NCBI RefSeq assembly: GCF_014698825.1
Contig: NZ_JACJTT010000007.1
Location: forward strand, 105,641 to 169,640
Direction: 5' to 3'
Origin: Richelia sinica FACHB-800
GTDB taxonomy: Bacteria; Cyanobacteriota; Cyanobacteriia; Cyanobacteriales; Nostocaceae
Length of the DNA: 64,000 nucleotides
Position 1 is the stretch's first letter; each line of letters opens with the position of its first letter. The position numbers and the translations under genes were made by a program. Shown in pieces: positions 1 to 8,992 of the stretch. A model generated the notes under the pieces. The model was not told where the DNA came from, searched no databases, and saw only the letters and a program-made list of their open reading frames with translations.

Positions 1-275
1 AAATGATTCAAGCCTCCGACCCTTACGTCAAAAACGTCCTGACTCAACCAGGAGACCCCATACAAGGAAAAGCAATCTTTCAAATTAACTGTGCTGGATG
101 TCACGGTTGGGAAGGAAATGGACTAGTAGGTCCTAGTTTACAAGCCGTTTCCAAGCGCAAATCTCGTTATGGACTCATCCACCAAGTAATTAGTGGTGAA
201 ACGCCACCCATGCCGAAATTTCAACCAAGTCCCCAAGAAATGGCAGATTTGTTAAGCTATTTAGAAAATTTGTGA
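1..275 (+). CDS. c-type cytochrome, 3' part only
   Basis: This is a monohaem class I cytochrome c domain that probably carries electrons in the thylakoid lumen or periplasm. The haem attachment motif CAGCH is seen about 30 residues into the visible protein, and a PPMPKF segment downstream supplies the likely axial Met. The first visible ATG is at base 3, but the reading frame is open to the window edge. Family members of this size normally begin with a signal anchor of about 30 residues that is not visible here, so the gene most likely starts upstream of the window. The protein ends with the usual ALxxYL-like helix (MADLLSYLENL). The exact cytochrome class (c6-like, cM-like or other) cannot be decided from the fragment. 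Confidence 0.8.
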   Translation, partial: MIQASDPYVKNVLTQPGDPIQGKAIFQINCAGCHGWEGNGLVGPSLQAVSKRKSRYGLIHQVISGETPPMPKFQPSPQEMADLLSYLENL

Positions 276-322
276 AGTTTTATTTAGTTTAGTTATCACT
301 GAAGTCACCGTCAACCACAAGA

Positions 323-793
323 TTAGGTGAGTTTGAAGTTACATTCCAGAATCAATTTTTGATTGACCAGGGAATAAGGTTGGATTTTCAAAGCCTGGTT
401 AAAAGCTTTAATAGCATCACTATATTTACCTAAAGCTGCATAACACAATCCCATGCCATGTAGCGCCCCAAAGTGTACAGAATTAAGCTGAATCACCATT
501 TTACAGTCAGCTAAAGACTTTTGATATTGACCAATACTGTAATAAAGAAAAGCTCTACGGTTCCATGCTTCAGCAAAATCAGGCTGCTTTTGAATCAATT
601 CCGTCAGCACTGTTTCTGCCTTGATTACTTCACCCGCATCAATTAATTTTTGACTATAGTCAATCTGTTCTAGTCCATAAATTCCCTTTTGGTGAAACCA
701 GATCCGCCATATTTTTCGTGTAGCTTGTTCACGAATTTTCGCATCAGGATTTTTCAAATCTTCAAGTAGAGAATTGATAGATAAAGAATCCAT
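323..793 (-). CDS. small TPR-repeat protein
   Basis: The 156-residue product is probably a cytoplasmic protein-interaction module. Two or three tetratricopeptide repeats occupy about residues 60-150; the clearest has GLCYAALGKYSDAIKAF, matching the TPR consensus at the Gly, Tyr, Ala and Ala positions. The N-terminal 55 residues are a charged helix (LLEDLKNPDAKIREQATRKI) that may form a further repeat-like hairpin. There is no signal peptide or catalytic motif. It stands alone, with 340 bases to the next gene upstream, so it likely has its own promoter. The partner is unknown. Confidence 0.75.
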   Translation of the reverse strand: MDSLSINSLLEDLKNPDAKIREQATRKIWRIWFHQKGIYGLEQIDYSQKLIDAGEVIKAETVLTELIQKQPDFAEAWNRRAFLYYSIGQYQKSLADCKMVIQLNSVHFGALHGMGLCYAALGKYSDAIKAFNQALKIQPYSLVNQKLILECNFKLT

Positions 794-1133
794 GAAGTTG
801 ATATTAATGAAATTATCTTGGGTTTATCCCACAAAATTATCTCTTATATTTTGATTAAAGTCATCCTAAATTGACCTTTCCCCTCTAATTTTCTAATGAA
901 AGTAATTTGCAATTACATCTAGTATAAATTTTCTATCAATTACAAATTAATCAACCTGGACTTGATCAGATTTTTCTGGCTTGGATATGTTCCAGAATTA
1001 GGGGTAATTAGTATTAAATATGACCGATTGTCATAAAATTTTATGTAATGACAGCCTGCGGTAAGTGAACGAATAGGAAATTTTTAGCTATTACTCATCA
1101 ATTGATAGCAAATGAAACCTGAACATTCTCATT
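794..1133. other. intergenic, 340 bases
   Basis: This A+T-rich gap lies between the lptC-like gene and the TPR gene, both on the minus strand. It should hold the TPR gene promoter. I see no convincing coding frame, RNA gene or strong terminator in it. Confidence 0.5.
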
Positions 1134-2387
1134 TTAATTGCTACCTGTGATTTTTTCTTGGGGAATAATTTCTGTTACTACCCCACCTTGAGAATTACCA
1201 CCTTGCACTACAATATTTTCGGTTTGCAAATTTCCAATAGCTGTATCACCATTAAAAGTCAATTGGGGCTTAACTTGGCGGTAAATTACATTTCCTTGGG
1301 CTTCTACCAGCTTTTTATCTAAATACCAAATAAGTTGATTGGATTTTAAAGTTTGGCGACGTTGCCCCACTGCGTTCACATTTCCCGTTAAATAAACGGT
1401 TTTTTGCGGAATTTTCATTTGTCCTTGATTCGCAGTTACAACAACATTTTCCGTTTTATGAACTGCTTTAACTGGAGTATTGGTCGTCACAGTTTCATTA
1501 TTGATATTCCATACCATCGAGTTACTAGTAATTTCCATTGGTGGATCAACTAACTCTAATTTGGCATCTTGTTTCAAGTTAGCAATTTTAGTTTTTAGGT
1601 TAATTTCTGCACCTTTACCTTTACCTCTATCAGTTATTTGATTATTCTTATAACGGTCAATTTGAATGGGACTATCACTAAATAATTTTTCAGTTTTAAT
1701 CTGCCAAATTAAATTATCAGTTCGCATTTGTAATTGCGGTTCCGTAGAGTTAGCGACTACAGAACCAACAAATTCTACTCTTTGTTCACGGGTTTTAACT
1801 CTAGCTTCTTGAGCCAATGCTGTTAGCTGTTTATGCTGACCATTGATTTGGTTGCGAATAATTAATAAATCTTCTTCAGGTCGCCATTCCAACTCATTAC
1901 CCTTCAAAACTATGCCATTACGAGGATCTGTAGCTAAAATTTTTCCTTTCAGAAACAATTGCTTTCCATCTTGTTCGATATCAGCTTGTTCTGCCTGGAT
2001 TTTATAAACTATTTGACCATCCTGATAAAGTTCTCCATTAGGGTTTTGAGCCTGACCAATTTGTTTTTCACTGGTATATTTTGCCTGTTTGGCTTTGACT
2101 TTCCAAATGGGTCTACCAATTTCATCAAATTGTTCTAAAGCTACACCAAAAAAAGTTAAATTGCTATCTGTATTTTGTCCAGATGTATTTTCAGGATTGG
2201 GTTTACGCAAAGATGGATTAGAGCAGGAAATTAAGTTAAGTAATAAGAATAATGCTAAAGGCAGGAAATACAAATTACGTGATAATGATAAATTATCAAA
2301 TAAATAAAAGCAGTGGGAGTGAGTTTGATTTCTCCCCTCTAATTTAAAATAGCCTCTCCCAATTTTCCTGCTTCTTTGCTTGTGCAT
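1134..2387 (-). CDS. lptC: LptC-like LPS-export lipoprotein
   Basis: The product resembles the long cyanobacterial form of LptC, the inner-membrane-anchored bridge protein of the lipopolysaccharide export (Lpt) machine. The first 40 residues are polar, then a hydrophobic stretch LPLALFLLL ends in the lipobox-like LISC with Cys at about residue 55, followed by a Pro/Asn-rich linker. The rest (about residues 75-410) is a chain of beta-strand repeats such as LFLKGKILATD, VEFVGSVVAN and VYLTGNVNAVG, typical of the LptC/LptA beta-jellyroll; at over 400 residues it is about twice the size of proteobacterial LptC. The start ATG shares its A with the stop of the upstream NYN gene (TAATG), which favours this start and translational coupling, although the long N-terminus before the lipobox is odd. 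The LptC call is a fold-level inference. Confidence 0.7.
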   Translation of the reverse strand: MHKQRSRKIGRGYFKLEGRNQTHSHCFYLFDNLSLSRNLYFLPLALFLLLNLISCSNPSLRKPNPENTSGQNTDSNLTFFGVALEQFDEIGRPIWKVKAKQAKYTSEKQIGQAQNPNGELYQDGQIVYKIQAEQADIEQDGKQLFLKGKILATDPRNGIVLKGNELEWRPEEDLLIIRNQINGQHKQLTALAQEARVKTREQRVEFVGSVVANSTEPQLQMRTDNLIWQIKTEKLFSDSPIQIDRYKNNQITDRGKGKGAEINLKTKIANLKQDAKLELVDPPMEITSNSMVWNINNETVTTNTPVKAVHKTENVVVTANQGQMKIPQKTVYLTGNVNAVGQRRQTLKSNQLIWYLDKKLVEAQGNVIYRQVKPQLTFNGDTAIGNLQTENIVVQGGNSQGGVVTEIIPQEKITGSN

Positions 2388-3025
2388 TATTCTGGTATTT
2401 CTAAATGTCCGTCACTATCTCGCGGATCGTCTAAAAAGCCCATTCCCGATAATGGTCGATAGGGATAGCTTTGACGAGGGGTTTTTTGAATATCTTCTTT
2501 GATGGCTTCTAAATCTATATAGCGATCGCTCACATTGATTAAACTATCACTAGTCATCGAACGTAAACTCACCACCTCAACCCTAACACCCCGATAACTA
2601 ACTGAATTGACAGCATATGCCAAATCGCCATCACCACTCACTAAAACTGCGGTATCATAGGAATCGACAAGAGCCATCATATCAACAGCTATTTCCACAT
2701 CTAGGTTAGCTTTTTTCGAGCCATCTGGCAGTTGCACCAAATCCTTGGCAATCACTCGATATCCATTGCGACGCATCCACAACAAAAAGCCTTGTTGTTT
2801 TTCATTGGTTCTATCTACACCCGTATAAAAGAAGGCACGTAATAACCTAGAACCTCCAGTTAATCGACACAACAGCTTGGTGTAATCTATTTCAATTCCT
2901 AGTTGGAGTGCAGCATAAAAAAGATTTGAGCCATCAATAAATATAGCAACACGACCCCGATTTTCCAAAACCTGTTCTGGCGTAAATATTGAGTCGTTTT
3001 CCAAATTATTCAACATTGTTGTCAT
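2387..3025 (-). CDS. NYN-domain (LabA/DUF88-like) protein
   Basis: A 212-residue NYN (PIN-like fold) protein. The family's acidic residues are visible: IFIDGSNLFYAA near residue 30, NLDVEIAVDMM near 108 and VSGDGDLAYAV near 130, which together would form a metal-dependent RNase-like site. LabA of Synechococcus elongatus, which acts in negative feedback of clock-controlled transcription, belongs to this family, but cyanobacteria have several paralogues and I cannot say which this is. A GAGGT ribosome binding site lies just before the ATG. The stop codon overlaps the start of the LptC-like gene, so the two are probably co-transcribed; whether they act together is unknown. Confidence 0.75.
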   Translation of the reverse strand: MTTMLNNLENDSIFTPEQVLENRGRVAIFIDGSNLFYAALQLGIEIDYTKLLCRLTGGSRLLRAFFYTGVDRTNEKQQGFLLWMRRNGYRVIAKDLVQLPDGSKKANLDVEIAVDMMALVDSYDTAVLVSGDGDLAYAVNSVSYRGVRVEVVSLRSMTSDSLINVSDRYIDLEAIKEDIQKTPRQSYPYRPLSGMGFLDDPRDSDGHLEIPE

Positions 3026-3106
3026 ACCTCAATTTTTATCCTCATTATTTTTGTTACAAATAACCTAGCTTTTACATACTTGTTAGAGTGGCTTATGATA
3101 ATTTTC

Positions 3107-3129
3107 CGGGGCTAATTAATTCAGCCCCG
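3107..3129 (-). terminator. hairpin downstream of metG
   Basis: The arms CGGGGCT and AGCCCCG form a perfect 7-bp stem with a 9-base A/T loop, 35 bases past the metG stop. On the minus strand it is followed by an A/T-rich tract but no clean T-run, so it is a weak terminator or a processing stem. Confidence 0.45.
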
Positions 3130-3163
3130 AATATATTTTTGAGTGAATCACAACCAGTAGGAA

Positions 3164-4765
3164 CTAATCGTTTTTTAGGGTTTCTATACGCTTAAAGATG
3201 GGTTGGGGTGTTCCTAGCTTTTGTTCAGAGGAAAGTACCCCCCATGTTGCATGGAGATGAAAAGGTGCAACAGTCTCGCTATCTCGATGATCATCAAAGT
3301 TGATATTCCAACCCAGTTGTTGATAAATATTACTGCTGAGGTTAGGAATAATAGGGGAAAGGAGATAGGCTGCAAGCCTAACAGTTTCCAGTACCGAATA
3401 CAGCACTACTTCCACCTCTTCCTGTTTTCCCTGTTTATATAATGACCAAGGAGCTTGTTCATCAATAAACTTATTACTGGCTTGTACTAAAGACAAAACA
3501 GCTAAACAGGCTTCATTAAAAGCTAGAACTGTGTATGCTTGTTTAACTTGCTCTCCTAAAGCTTGGCCTTTGGCCTTTAAAGGATGATCGGTCGGGATTG
3601 CGGCTGAAGCTACTGATGGCACATTGCCAGCGCAGTATTTTTTCACCATGTTCAAGGTGCGATTTAACAAATTGCCTAAATCATTTGCTAAATCTGCATT
3701 GAGAACATTAATGAACCTATTTTCATTAAAATCGCCATCCTTACCAAATTCGATTTCCTTAAGGAAGTAATAACGAACGGCATCGCTACTATAGCGTTGG
3801 ACTAAATCGAAGGGATCTAGGGTATTACCTAGAGTTTTTCCCATTTTTTGGCCATCTTTGGTTAAGAAGCCATGGCCAAAAACCCTGTCTGGTAAGGGTA
3901 AATTTGCTGACATTAGCATTGCTGGCCAGTACACCGCATGGAACCGCAATATATCTTTACCAATCAGGTGGAGATTAATAGGCCACCATGTTGCTAGAGC
4001 ATTGGTTAAAGAGGGTTCACTATCTGGTTCTAATAATGCTGTGACGTAGCCTAGAAGAGCATCAAACCAGACATAAAGGGTATGTTTGGGATCAACGGGA
4101 ACAGGAAACCCCCAATCCAGATTTACCCGTGAAATCGAAAAGTCCTGCAAGCCTTGATTCACAAAATTGAGCACTTCGTTCCGCCGACTAGCTGGTTGAA
4201 TAAAGTCTGGTCGGGATTGATAAAATTCCTCCAGACGGGTTTGATATTTAGATAGGCGGAAGAAGTAGTTTTGCTCATCTCGCCACTCTACTTCTTTGGT
4301 AGTATGAATTGGGCAACGCTTCCCCTCTAATAGTTCGCGTTCTTCTTTAAATTCTTCGCAGGATACGCAGTACCAGCCTTGTTGTTGTCCTTGGTAGATG
4401 TCTCCATTATCCCAGACACGCTGGAAAAACTCTTTGACGATCGCCTGATGATTAACTGCTGTGGTGCGGCTAAAGCGATCATATTGAATATTTAATAACT
4501 GCCACAAGTTGACAAAACTCGGTACAATCTCATCACAAAACTGCTGTGGCTCTTTTCCTGAACTAGCTGCTGTTCTCTGAATTTTCTGCCCGTGTTCGTC
4601 TGTACCTGTAATCATCAGTACCCGATTTCCCAGTAGACGCTGAAATCTAGCCACGACATCCGCAGCGATGGTTGTATAAGCACTGCCAATATGGGGAACA
4701 TCGTTTACATAGTATAGAGGTGTTGTTACTACAAAGGTGTTTTTTGTTTTATCCACTAGATTCAT
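3164..4765 (-). CDS. metG: methionyl-tRNA synthetase
   Basis: Class I methionyl-tRNA synthetase that charges tRNA-Met in the cytoplasm. The HIGH motif appears as HIGSAYTT near residue 25, followed by TGTDEHGQK. A zinc-binding knuckle with CVSCEEF and a second Cys in GKRCPIH is at about 134-153. The KMSKS loop is KMGKTLGN near residue 308. An alpha-helical anticodon-binding domain fills residues 350-500. At 533 residues it matches the short bacterial form without the C-terminal dimerisation (EMAP-like) domain. The start is an ATG opposite an A/T-rich leader. It lies upstream of the NYN and LptC-like genes on the same strand but is separated from them by a 138-base gap with a hairpin. Confidence 0.97.
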   Translation of the reverse strand: MNLVDKTKNTFVVTTPLYYVNDVPHIGSAYTTIAADVVARFQRLLGNRVLMITGTDEHGQKIQRTAASSGKEPQQFCDEIVPSFVNLWQLLNIQYDRFSRTTAVNHQAIVKEFFQRVWDNGDIYQGQQQGWYCVSCEEFKEERELLEGKRCPIHTTKEVEWRDEQNYFFRLSKYQTRLEEFYQSRPDFIQPASRRNEVLNFVNQGLQDFSISRVNLDWGFPVPVDPKHTLYVWFDALLGYVTALLEPDSEPSLTNALATWWPINLHLIGKDILRFHAVYWPAMLMSANLPLPDRVFGHGFLTKDGQKMGKTLGNTLDPFDLVQRYSSDAVRYYFLKEIEFGKDGDFNENRFINVLNADLANDLGNLLNRTLNMVKKYCAGNVPSVASAAIPTDHPLKAKGQALGEQVKQAYTVLAFNEACLAVLSLVQASNKFIDEQAPWSLYKQGKQEEVEVVLYSVLETVRLAAYLLSPIIPNLSSNIYQQLGWNINFDDHRDSETVAPFHLHATWGVLSSEQKLGTPQPIFKRIETLKND

Positions 4766-5673
4766 GCAAAATAAAAAAATAAATTATTAATTGGTATTAT
4801 CTCTTTTATGTCGTCAAAACCACGCAATTATATAACAATACTCCTATTTTTTCAAACAATACCTTAATATTAGCAAATTTCTTGACTCAAGATTTTTTTT
4901 GTAATATCTAGAAATCCAGCTAATTGTGCCATAAATAAAAACAAGTCTGTCAGCATTTATCATCCTCAAGCAACCGTACTGCTACATATTGTGGTGATGA
5001 GAAGGCACATAATATCTTGGCTAGAGATTTTGCATTTAATCATCTGGATTACCCTTGACACAGAAGAAAATTGTTTATTGCATTTATGTCACCGAAAATA
5101 CATGGAGATAAAGCAGATAATATTGCTAATTCTGTCAATCATACATTTCTGACTGATCAGCTTCGAGTTGACAGTAAAGAAATGTAAAAATTACATCCAT
5201 AGCAACTTGCCAATTCTCAGCAAAAATTCACTGATTCATGATGAGTCTGCAAGAACCAATAAAGATTTCTTGCTGCTTTTTAGGATTATTATCAATGTCA
5301 ATGTTGCCTGATTACCAGGACTGAGATCCCTCGTTATGCTAGGGTAATTGTAGTGAGTAATCACCGCAGTTTGATGGATGCACTTGTAGAGGATAGCGGC
5401 TTACTCTCATTCCCAGCAACGGGTATAGTGGGAATTCTGCTACGCAATCAACGCTGGTGAAGCGTGGTTTGAGTCATTGCCGATAATTATTATGATCAAA
5501 TCAATCTTTACGAAATTCTGTAATCATGGTTTCATAGTGGGTGATATTTTATCTGGAAAGCCTGATTTTTGGGGTTTGTGGACGATGAAAGGCAAATTTA
5601 TGAGCTATTGTCTACACCAGCAAAAACGATCAATTGAATTCTAGGAAAAACCTGAACCCAATAAATTTTCGAG
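4766..5673. other. gene-poor stretch, 908 bases
   Basis: Between metG and the alpha/beta hydrolase no intact gene is visible. The left 200 bases are A/T-rich and should include the metG promoter. The remainder is broken into short open stretches in all frames; one of them, at 5284-5460, has an acyltransferase-like motif and is listed separately. The base composition resembles decayed coding sequence rather than regulatory spacer. Confidence 0.5.
5284..5460 (+). pseudogene. remnant of a PlsC-like acyltransferase
   Basis: An open stretch of 58 codons without a good start contains ARVIVVSNHRSLMDALV. NHRSLMD fits the NHx4D block I of glycerolipid acyltransferases, preceded by the usual hydrophobic strand (VIVVSN). 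The sequence after the motif does not continue the family pattern and stops within 27 codons, and no substrate-binding block (EGT/FPEG) follows in any frame. The neighbour downstream is an alpha/beta hydrolase of the esterase/acyltransferase type; in cyanobacteria and plants such hydrolase and acyltransferase domains can be paired or fused (phytyl-ester-synthase family), which makes a lost partner plausible. A chance match to a short motif is the alternative. Confidence 0.4.
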
Positions 5674-6480
5674 ATGCCAAAAGTTGAAAACAAGCCTTGT
5701 TTCCTCACTCCTAGCCGATTACAACCAGAATATCCGCTATTTGTTTATTTACCAGGAATGGATGGAACTGGTCAATTGTTGCGATCGCAAACTGCGGGAT
5801 TAGAACGGGGTTTTGACATCCGTTGTTTAGCTATGGCCAGAACAGACCGAACACCCTGGGAGATGCTCACAAACAATGTTTTAGATTTAATTCACACCGA
5901 ATTAGAAAAAAGCCAACAACGTCAAGTTTATCTATGTGGCGAGTCTTTTGGTGCTTGTTTAGCAATGAAAGTTGCCATTAAATCACCACATTTATTTAAA
6001 CGCATTATCTTAATTAATCCCGCTTCGGCAATCCAACTACGTCCTTGGTTAACTTGGACTTCTCAATTAACTTATTTAGTCCCATCGTCATTTTATGATG
6101 TAGGAGCTTTAGCCTTATTACCGGTTTTAGCTTCCTTACCACGACTATCCAGAAATGTGCGTTATGAACTACTCAAAGCCATGCGTTCTGTACCCGCAGA
6201 AACAATCAATTGGCGTTTATCTTTGTTGCGGGAATTTTATGTCAATCAAGGCGATTTGCAGAAATTAAAACAACCAGTTTTATTAATTGCCGGAGGCAGC
6301 GATCTCTTATTACCTTCTGAAACTGAAGTCAAAAGATTAGAGAATATTTTACCCCAAACAAAAACAGTTATTCTACCTGAAAGTGGCCATGCTTGTTTGT
6401 TAGAAGAAAATGTAAATTTATATAAAATTCTTAAAGATAATGATTTCTTACTCATGAAATCCCTAACAGTCAACAGTTAA
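5674..6480 (+). CDS. alpha/beta hydrolase, esterase/acyltransferase type
   Basis: A 268-residue alpha/beta-hydrolase-fold enzyme, likely acting on a lipid ester. The oxyanion-hole strand is LFVYLPGMDGTG near residue 22, the nucleophile elbow is CGESFGAC with Ser at about 91, the acid is in GGSDLLLPSE and the catalytic His is in ESGHACLL near residue 237, so the triad is complete. The pattern LPGMDGTG is like the N-terminal half of plant phytyl ester synthases and related cyanobacterial proteins (inference). The ATG start is the first in frame. It is monocistronic, with a decayed acyltransferase-like fragment upstream and a dispersed repeat 15 bases past its stop. Confidence 0.8.
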   Translation: MPKVENKPCFLTPSRLQPEYPLFVYLPGMDGTGQLLRSQTAGLERGFDIRCLAMARTDRTPWEMLTNNVLDLIHTELEKSQQRQVYLCGESFGACLAMKVAIKSPHLFKRIILINPASAIQLRPWLTWTSQLTYLVPSSFYDVGALALLPVLASLPRLSRNVRYELLKAMRSVPAETINWRLSLLREFYVNQGDLQKLKQPVLLIAGGSDLLLPSETEVKRLENILPQTKTVILPESGHACLLEENVNLYKILKDNDFLLMKSLTVNS

Positions 6481-6494
6481 GAAAATAGATATAA

Positions 6495-6550
6495 CAGTTG
6501 ACAGCGCTAGAAGCCTTTTATTGTCTACGTCTGAGCATTGGTTGATTTCC
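6495..6550 (+). repeat. dispersed repeat, copy 1
   Basis: A stretch of about 57 bases that matches 35593-35649 at roughly 45 of 57 positions without gaps when aligned by eye. Shared cores are CTTTTATTGT and ATTGGTTGAT. Both copies lie just downstream of a gene stop on the same strand. Confidence 0.65.
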
Positions 6551-6697
6551 TAACTACCTTGTCCGTTGCCAGAGTAGGCGATGGATTTACAAAATCCCAT
6601 TATCTAGGTAAAACGTGAGCAATTTTTATTTATGATAGGAATGAAATATTTATGACAACACGCTCGTCTGCTGGTTTTGGGTATTCTCTGAGTATTT

Positions 6698-8443
6698 TTG
6701 ATAGAGTCAAGGCTGAAGATATTGATATATCAATATTCATCTATTCACTGCATAAATCCTGACTGTCAACGTCCTTACCCCCAAGCGTGGGGTAACAAAT
6801 TTTGTAACAGCTGTGGCGCACCCTTACAGTTGATAGATAGGTATTACCCAATTCGTTTAATGGCCGCTGGTGGTTTTGCCCACATTTTCACAGTTTGGGA
6901 TGATAAAACTAAAACAGAAAAAGTATTGAAGGTATTGGTGGAAAGCTCACCAAAAGCTCTAGAGTTATTTACACAAGAAGCAGAAGTTTTAAAGGAATTA
7001 CAATATTCAGGTGTTCCCAAAGTAGAAGCTGACGGATATTTTCAAATCAATATTACTAATCCTAAATCCTACCACCTGCCTTGTTTGGTGATGGAAAAAA
7101 TCAATGGACAAAACTTAGATGAGTTACTCCATCACTATCCTCAAGGTTTGCCAGAAGATTTAGTTTTAACTTGGTTGATTCAAGCGATTAAAATTTTACA
7201 AGAACTGCACAAACGGCAGATTATTCATCGAGATATTAAACCTTCCAATTTGATGCTACGGCAATCAGCATCCATCCCAATAGAAGAAAATGACCAACTG
7301 GTATTGATTGATTTTGGAGGGGCTAAACAATTTAGTGGTTCAATTCTGCGTTCTCAACGCCATTCCACCAGGTTATACTCTTCCGGTTACAGTCCACCAG
7401 AACAGGTATCAGGTGGTAATGTGGGGCCTGCGGCAGACTTTTATGCCTTGGGAAGAACGATGATTCAATTACTCACTGGTAAATATCCACCCAATTTAGA
7501 AGACCCCATCACTGGTAAATTAAATTGGCGCAAGTGGCGTAATGTTGATCCCCAACTAGCAGATTTATTAGATGAAATGGTAGCAGAGGATGTGCGATCG
7601 CGTCCGGCTCATGCAGCGATTATTCATAAACGACTAGTAAAAATTGTGCAAGTAGCTTCTCGACGTAAGTTATTAGCACCTTTGCAAAACGCACTGCAAA
7701 GATCATCAACACCGATATTCCAGCAATTAGCCCAGTTCATTCAAGCTATAGATCAGACTATTAATAATCTAACCCAAACAGTCAGTAATACAACTTTATT
7801 AACAGTTACAGCCATATTTAAAGTCGTCTTTGCCTGCATAGCCACCAGTTGGGCAATGTTATTAACTAGTATAGGGTCTGGAGTAGGTGCGATCGCTGGG
7901 TTTATTTTTGCTTACCAAACCAACTTAGGTGTGAAAGCGACAGAAATATTACTGCGTCAGCTTCCCAATTTAGCACCCACAACTCCATCGGCATCAGCGG
8001 CAATCGTAGTTTATGCTATTGCTGGCTTAGGTACAGCTTGGGGGTTAACAGTTGCTGGTTGTTTTGGGCAAAAGCGCCGTTTTTTCATAGCATCCCTGAT
8101 GGGGGTAGTCAGCTATGGTAGTGGTTGGATAGCTTGGCAATTCGTGAAACCACAAAATAGCATCGAGGGTTTAGTTATATGGATGTTAATCTCCCTTTCC
8201 CTCCTCACCTTGGGCATCGGTATTCGTCACCATCAAATAATTCACGCTTTAATTACTGCCCTGGGTAGCACCACCATCTTAGCTGGGTTAATTAAACTGG
8301 GCTTACCTCTGCCTATACCCAACCCTTCAGAATTATGGCAACTGGCCGGGTTTTTTATTCTGATAAGTATACTAATGAATTTGTGCTTAGGAATTAGTTA
8401 TTACTTAATAATGCCATTCCTACGCTGGCTGGGATGGCGTTAA
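6698..8443 (+). CDS. Ser/Thr protein kinase, zinc-ribbon and membrane-anchored
   Basis: A eukaryotic-type Ser/Thr kinase of 581 residues. It begins with a four-Cys ribbon (CINPDC and CNSCG, about residues 18-41), followed by the kinase domain (about 48-315): glycine-rich loop MAAGGFAHIF, catalytic loop HRDIKPSN, DFG as IDFGGAK, and the APE-like SPPEQ. Residues 370-580 contain about five or six hydrophobic segments, so the kinase is tethered to a membrane with its catalytic domain in the cytoplasm. The start used here is a TTG; the ribbon needs sequence from about residue 15 onward, and no in-frame ATG precedes it, so a nearby TTG or GTG must serve. The ribbon plus kinase layout recurs in the kinase at 18147. 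Substrates are unknown. Confidence 0.85.
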   Translation: MIESRLKILIYQYSSIHCINPDCQRPYPQAWGNKFCNSCGAPLQLIDRYYPIRLMAAGGFAHIFTVWDDKTKTEKVLKVLVESSPKALELFTQEAEVLKELQYSGVPKVEADGYFQINITNPKSYHLPCLVMEKINGQNLDELLHHYPQGLPEDLVLTWLIQAIKILQELHKRQIIHRDIKPSNLMLRQSASIPIEENDQLVLIDFGGAKQFSGSILRSQRHSTRLYSSGYSPPEQVSGGNVGPAADFYALGRTMIQLLTGKYPPNLEDPITGKLNWRKWRNVDPQLADLLDEMVAEDVRSRPAHAAIIHKRLVKIVQVASRRKLLAPLQNALQRSSTPIFQQLAQFIQAIDQTINNLTQTVSNTTLLTVTAIFKVVFACIATSWAMLLTSIGSGVGAIAGFIFAYQTNLGVKATEILLRQLPNLAPTTPSASAAIVVYAIAGLGTAWGLTVAGCFGQKRRFFIASLMGVVSYGSGWIAWQFVKPQNSIEGLVIWMLISLSLLTLGIGIRHHQIIHALITALGSTTILAGLIKLGLPLPIPNPSELWQLAGFFILISILMNLCLGISYYLIMPFLRWLGWR

Positions 8444-8451
8444 AAGAAGAA

Positions 8452-8512
8452 GACAGAAGTTCAGAAGTTCAGGAGTTCAGGAGTTCAGAAGTTGCAGGAG
8501 TTGCAGGAATTA
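8452..8512 (+). repeat. short tandem repeat (AGAAGTTC / AGGAGTTC units)
   Basis: Nine or ten base units built from CAGAAGTT, CAGGAGTT and GCAGGAGTT are repeated head to tail immediately after the kinase stop. The same unit family forms larger arrays at 13220-13323 and, in reverse orientation, 13511-13604. This fits the STRR class of heterocystous cyanobacteria. Confidence 0.8.
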
Positions 8513-8558
8513 CAGAATAATTCATGCAATTAAGCTGAATTCTTGCATTTTTAAACTT

Positions 8559-8735
8559 TTGTTCGTGCAGCGTGGCGTTAGCCATACTCCTCTTCGGGTT
8601 CACGTAGTGTGCCGTAGACATACTCCTGTACGGGCGGGTTTACCAAAATTCTCGTTCATAGTTGATGATATCTGTAAACCCGCCCCTACTGACTTCTGTT
8701 CGCGCAGAGTGCCGGAGGCATACTTCTTTTCTCGC
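8559..8735 (+). repeat. degenerate palindromic interspersed repeats
   Basis: Several diverged copies of a G+C-richer element containing GTTCGCGCAG, GTGCCGGAGGCATAC and GTGCCGTAGACATAC. The cores TGCCGGAGGCA and TGCCGTAGGCA are near-palindromes. Related copies are at 13326-13455 and 20205-20262. An open frame runs through this stretch but it is made only of repeat sequence. Confidence 0.7.
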
Positions 8736-8752
8736 AGCTTGCCAAAACAAAT

Positions 8753-8790
8753 GTCCCCCCGGTTATTTGCTCTAATTCAACCGGGGGGAC
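8753..8790. repeat. perfect 12-bp inverted repeat
   Basis: The arms GTCCCCCCGGTT and AACCGGGGGGAC enclose a 14-base loop. It lies between convergent genes (the kinase and lepA). There is no T-run on either side, so it may be a repeat-derived stem, or act as a transcription or RNA-decay barrier. Confidence 0.7.
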
Positions 8791-8961
8791 TCCATATTTC
8801 GTAGACTATAATTCTTTCAGTATAGTGACTTAACTCCTATTCTATGGCCTCTCTGCCAATTTGCCTAGCTCTCTCAGTGCAATTTATCTAGGTTTCCTGA
8901 CATTTTAGGTTTTTGTTGATATTGTTACAGTTTTAATAATATTTATGGTTATTTTGTTACA

Positions 8962-8986
8962 AAAAGCAGGGAAAAACCCTGCTTTT
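8962..8986 (-). terminator. rho-independent terminator of lepA
   Basis: A 10-bp stem (AAAAGCAGGG with CCCTGCTTTT) and a 5-base loop begins 6 bases past the lepA stop. On the minus strand it is followed by TTTTTG, the expected T-tract. Confidence 0.85.
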
Positions 8987-8992
8987 GTACTT

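Noticed and set aside
8559..8804. 81-codon open frame after the membrane kinase
   Set aside because: It is made of interspersed palindromic repeat sequence and the following inverted repeat; no ATG or ribosome site.
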